Positions 62,381-64,000 of a DNA stretch of 64,000 bases are shown piece after piece; within the stretch, counting starts at the first letter, position 1, and each line of letters opens with the position of its first letter. The stretch covers positions 62,001-126,000 of the forward strand of contig NZ_QPER01000001.1 in NCBI RefSeq assembly GCF_009455635.1. Direction: 5' to 3'. Position numbers and translations under genes: made by a program. The notes beneath the pieces are model-generated. The model was not told the origin of the DNA. It searched no databases and worked only from the letters and a program-made list of their open reading frames with translations. The stretch is from Paraburkholderia agricolaris. GTDB taxonomy: Bacteria; Pseudomonadota; Gammaproteobacteria; Burkholderiales; Burkholderiaceae.

Positions 62381-63856
62381 ATGGCCAAGCAATGGGAAGT
62401 CGTGATCGGTCTGGAGACCCACGCGCAACTGTCGACCCAATCGAAGATTTTCTCGGGCACCGCCACGCAATTCGGCGCCGCGCCGAACACGCAGGCCAGC
62501 CCCGTCGATCTGGCATTGCCGGGCACGCTGCCGGTGATGAACCGCGGCGCCGTGGAGCGTGCGATCCAGTTCGGTCTCGCGATCGGCTCGACGATTGCGC
62601 CGCGCAGCATTTTCGCGCGCAAGAATTACTTTTACCCTGATCTGCCGAAGGGCTATCAGATCAGCCAGTACGAAATCCCCGTGGTGCAGGGCGGCCAGGT
62701 GACGATTCAGGTCCCGGCTAACGAAAAGGCGGGTAAGGAAGCGTACGAAAAGGTCGTCAACCTGACGCGCGCTCACCTTGAAGAAGATGCGGGCAAGTCG
62801 TTGCACGAAGACTTCGCGGGCATGACCGGCATCGACCTGAATCGCGCCGGCACGCCGCTGCTCGAAATCGTCACCGAGCCGGAAATGCGCAGCGCGGCTG
62901 AGGCGGTCGCGTATGCGAAGACGCTGCACACGCTGGTCACCTGGCTCGGCATCTGCGACGGCAACATGCAGGAAGGCTCGTTCCGTTGCGACGCGAACGT
63001 GTCGGTGCGCCCGGTCGGTCAGGCGGAATTCGGCACGCGTGCCGAGATCAAGAACCTGAACTCGTTCCGCTTCCTCGAAGAAGCGATCCAGTACGAAGTG
63101 CGCCGTCAGATCGAATTGATCGAAGACGGCGGCACGGTGGTGCAGGAAACGCGTCTGTACGATCCGGACAAGCGCGAAACGCGCTCGATGCGCAGCAAGG
63201 AAGACGCGCACGATTACCGCTATTTCCCCGATCCCGACCTGATGCCGCTCGTGATCGATGCAGCGTGGGTCGAACGCGTGAAGGGTGAAATGCCGGAACT
63301 GCCGGTCGCGATTCAACAGCGCTTCGTCACGCAATACGGCCTGACGCCGTATGACGCAAACGTGCTGACGTCGAGCAAGGCGATGGCCGCGTACTACGAG
63401 GCGGTTGTGCTCAAGGTCGGTCCGGCGAATGCCAAGGTCGCGGCTAACTGGCTGATGGGCGAAGTGTCGTCGCAATTGAATCGCGAGGGCCTGGACATTG
63501 CTGACAGCCCGGTTTCGTCGGCGCAACTCGCGTTGTTGTTGCAACGTATCGCCGACGGCACGATCTCGAACAAGATCGCGAAGGAAATTTTTGTCGCGAT
63601 CTGGGAAGAGAAGGCCACCGACGAAGCCGCTGCCGATCGCATCATCGAAGCGAAGGGTTTGAAGCAGATTTCAGACACCGGCGCGCTCGAAGCGATTATC
63701 GACGAAGTGCTCGCCGCGAATGCGAAGTCGGTCGAGGAATTCCGCGCCGGCAAGGAAAAGGCGTTCAACGCACTGATCGGTCAGGCGATGAAAGCCACCA
63801 AGGGCAAGGCCAATCCGGCGCAGGTCAACGAACTGCTGAAGAAGAAGCTGTCCTGA
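62381..63856 (+). CDS. gatB: Asp/Glu-tRNA amidotransferase subunit B
   Basis: 491 aa from the ATG at 62381; the GTG at 62372 overlaps the gatA stop (GTGA) and is possible. AGGAG lies 11 nt upstream of the ATG and only 2 nt from the GTG. Cradle-domain landmarks: [61 protein letters not shown]. The C-terminal YqeY-like helical tail binds the tRNA elbow. It transfers the amido group to Glu-tRNA(Gln) or Asp-tRNA(Asn). Confidence 0.96.
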   Translation: MAKQWEVVIGLETHAQLSTQSKIFSGTATQFGAAPNTQASPVDLALPGTLPVMNRGAVERAIQFGLAIGSTIAPRSIFARKNYFYPDLPKGYQISQYEIPVVQGGQVTIQVPANEKAGKEAYEKVVNLTRAHLEEDAGKSLHEDFAGMTGIDLNRAGTPLLEIVTEPEMRSAAEAVAYAKTLHTLVTWLGICDGNMQEGSFRCDANVSVRPVGQAEFGTRAEIKNLNSFRFLEEAIQYEVRRQIELIEDGGTVVQETRLYDPDKRETRSMRSKEDAHDYRYFPDPDLMPLVIDAAWVERVKGEMPELPVAIQQRFVTQYGLTPYDANVLTSSKAMAAYYEAVVLKVGPANAKVAANWLMGEVSSQLNREGLDIADSPVSSAQLALLLQRIADGTISNKIAKEIFVAIWEEKATDEAAADRIIEAKGLKQISDTGALEAIIDEVLAANAKSVEEFRAGKEKAFNALIGQAMKATKGKANPAQVNELLKKKLS

Positions 63857-63896
63857 GTCGAAGCAATGTGGCCGGTGCGGATGCGCCGGTCATCGC

Positions 63897-63941
63897 GGGC
63901 TGTTGCCGGAAACGAAAGTGGGGCAACGGCCCGTTTCATTT
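63897..63941 (+). terminator. Terminator-like hairpin after gatB
   Basis: GGGCTGTTGCC (63897-63907) pairs with GGCAACGGCCC (63922-63932), 11 pairs including one T-G, followed by GTTTCATTT. Confidence 0.6.
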
Positions 63942-63978
63942 GCGGGCGATGTTTTAACGCAGATCACGGAGTGTGTGA

Positions 63979-64000
63979 ATGGCGAAGCAACCCGAACTCG
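63979..64000 (+). CDS. Start of a gene cut by the window end
   Basis: ATG at 63979 with GGAG 8 nt upstream; the seven visible codons read MAKQPEL. Too short to identify. Confidence 0.4.

Overview
The window reads as one replicon segment of a high-GC betaproteobacterium of the Burkholderia/Paraburkholderia type. This rests on gene content and order (mreBCD-mrdA-rodA divergent from gatCAB, def-fmt-htpX-rsmB-DUF4390-ntrY-ntrX, queC-queE-queD, topB/dprA, GTP-type pckG, orphan Tle1/DUF3304 modules), on third-position GC bias and on betaproteobacterial protein features. The assignment is inference; no 16S rRNA gene is present.

Layout. 1-9290 is an accessory island of type VI secretion (T6SS) cargo: a minimal PAAR protein and a membrane protein on the minus strand, then a tightly overlapping plus-strand operon (57-aa ORF, DUF4123 adaptor, four tandem DUF3304 lipoproteins, a Tle1-type DUF2235 phospholipase effector). 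An IS66 scar and three membrane-protein genes of unknown function follow. 9364-11385 holds a minus-strand retron-like reverse transcriptase with a long N-terminal extension. Upstream of it is a 226-nt structured segment with the a1/a2, msr and msd geometry of a retron ncRNA, then a gap with two perfect DnaA boxes. 11386-14700 carries an AraC/GyrI regulator and an aldehyde dehydrogenase/DUF779 pair behind a sigma-54-type promoter. 14701-17712 is a divergent cadmium/zinc/lead efflux ATPase and MerR regulator with a 19-bp-spacer promoter. 17824-25420 is metabolic and regulatory (DbpA helicase, aminotransferase, periplasmic binding protein, FAD monooxygenase/PadR, AraC/LysE exporter). 25507-29430 is a second accessory patch: a frameshifted YecA/SEC-C gene, an unknown protein, a DUF6708-like protein and coding debris, ending at tRNA-Lys.

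29751-64000 is mostly conserved housekeeping: thioesterase, patatin, 2-hydroxyacid dehydrogenase, PEP carboxykinase with a CRP-type palindrome upstream, LysR regulator, topoisomerase III, thioredoxin, DprA, Def-Fmt, HtpX, RsmB, NtrYX, tRNA-Phe, queuosine precursor synthesis, an aldolase, a Sel1 protein, the rod-shape/elongasome operon and the GatCAB amidotransferase.

The most interesting candidate system is the reverse transcriptase plus upstream ncRNA at 9364-11015. Its retron hallmark motifs are diverged, it has a conserved-looking N-terminal domain, and no separate effector gene is adjacent. The a1/a2 and msd pairings were read by eye from this one sequence and need covariation or msDNA evidence.
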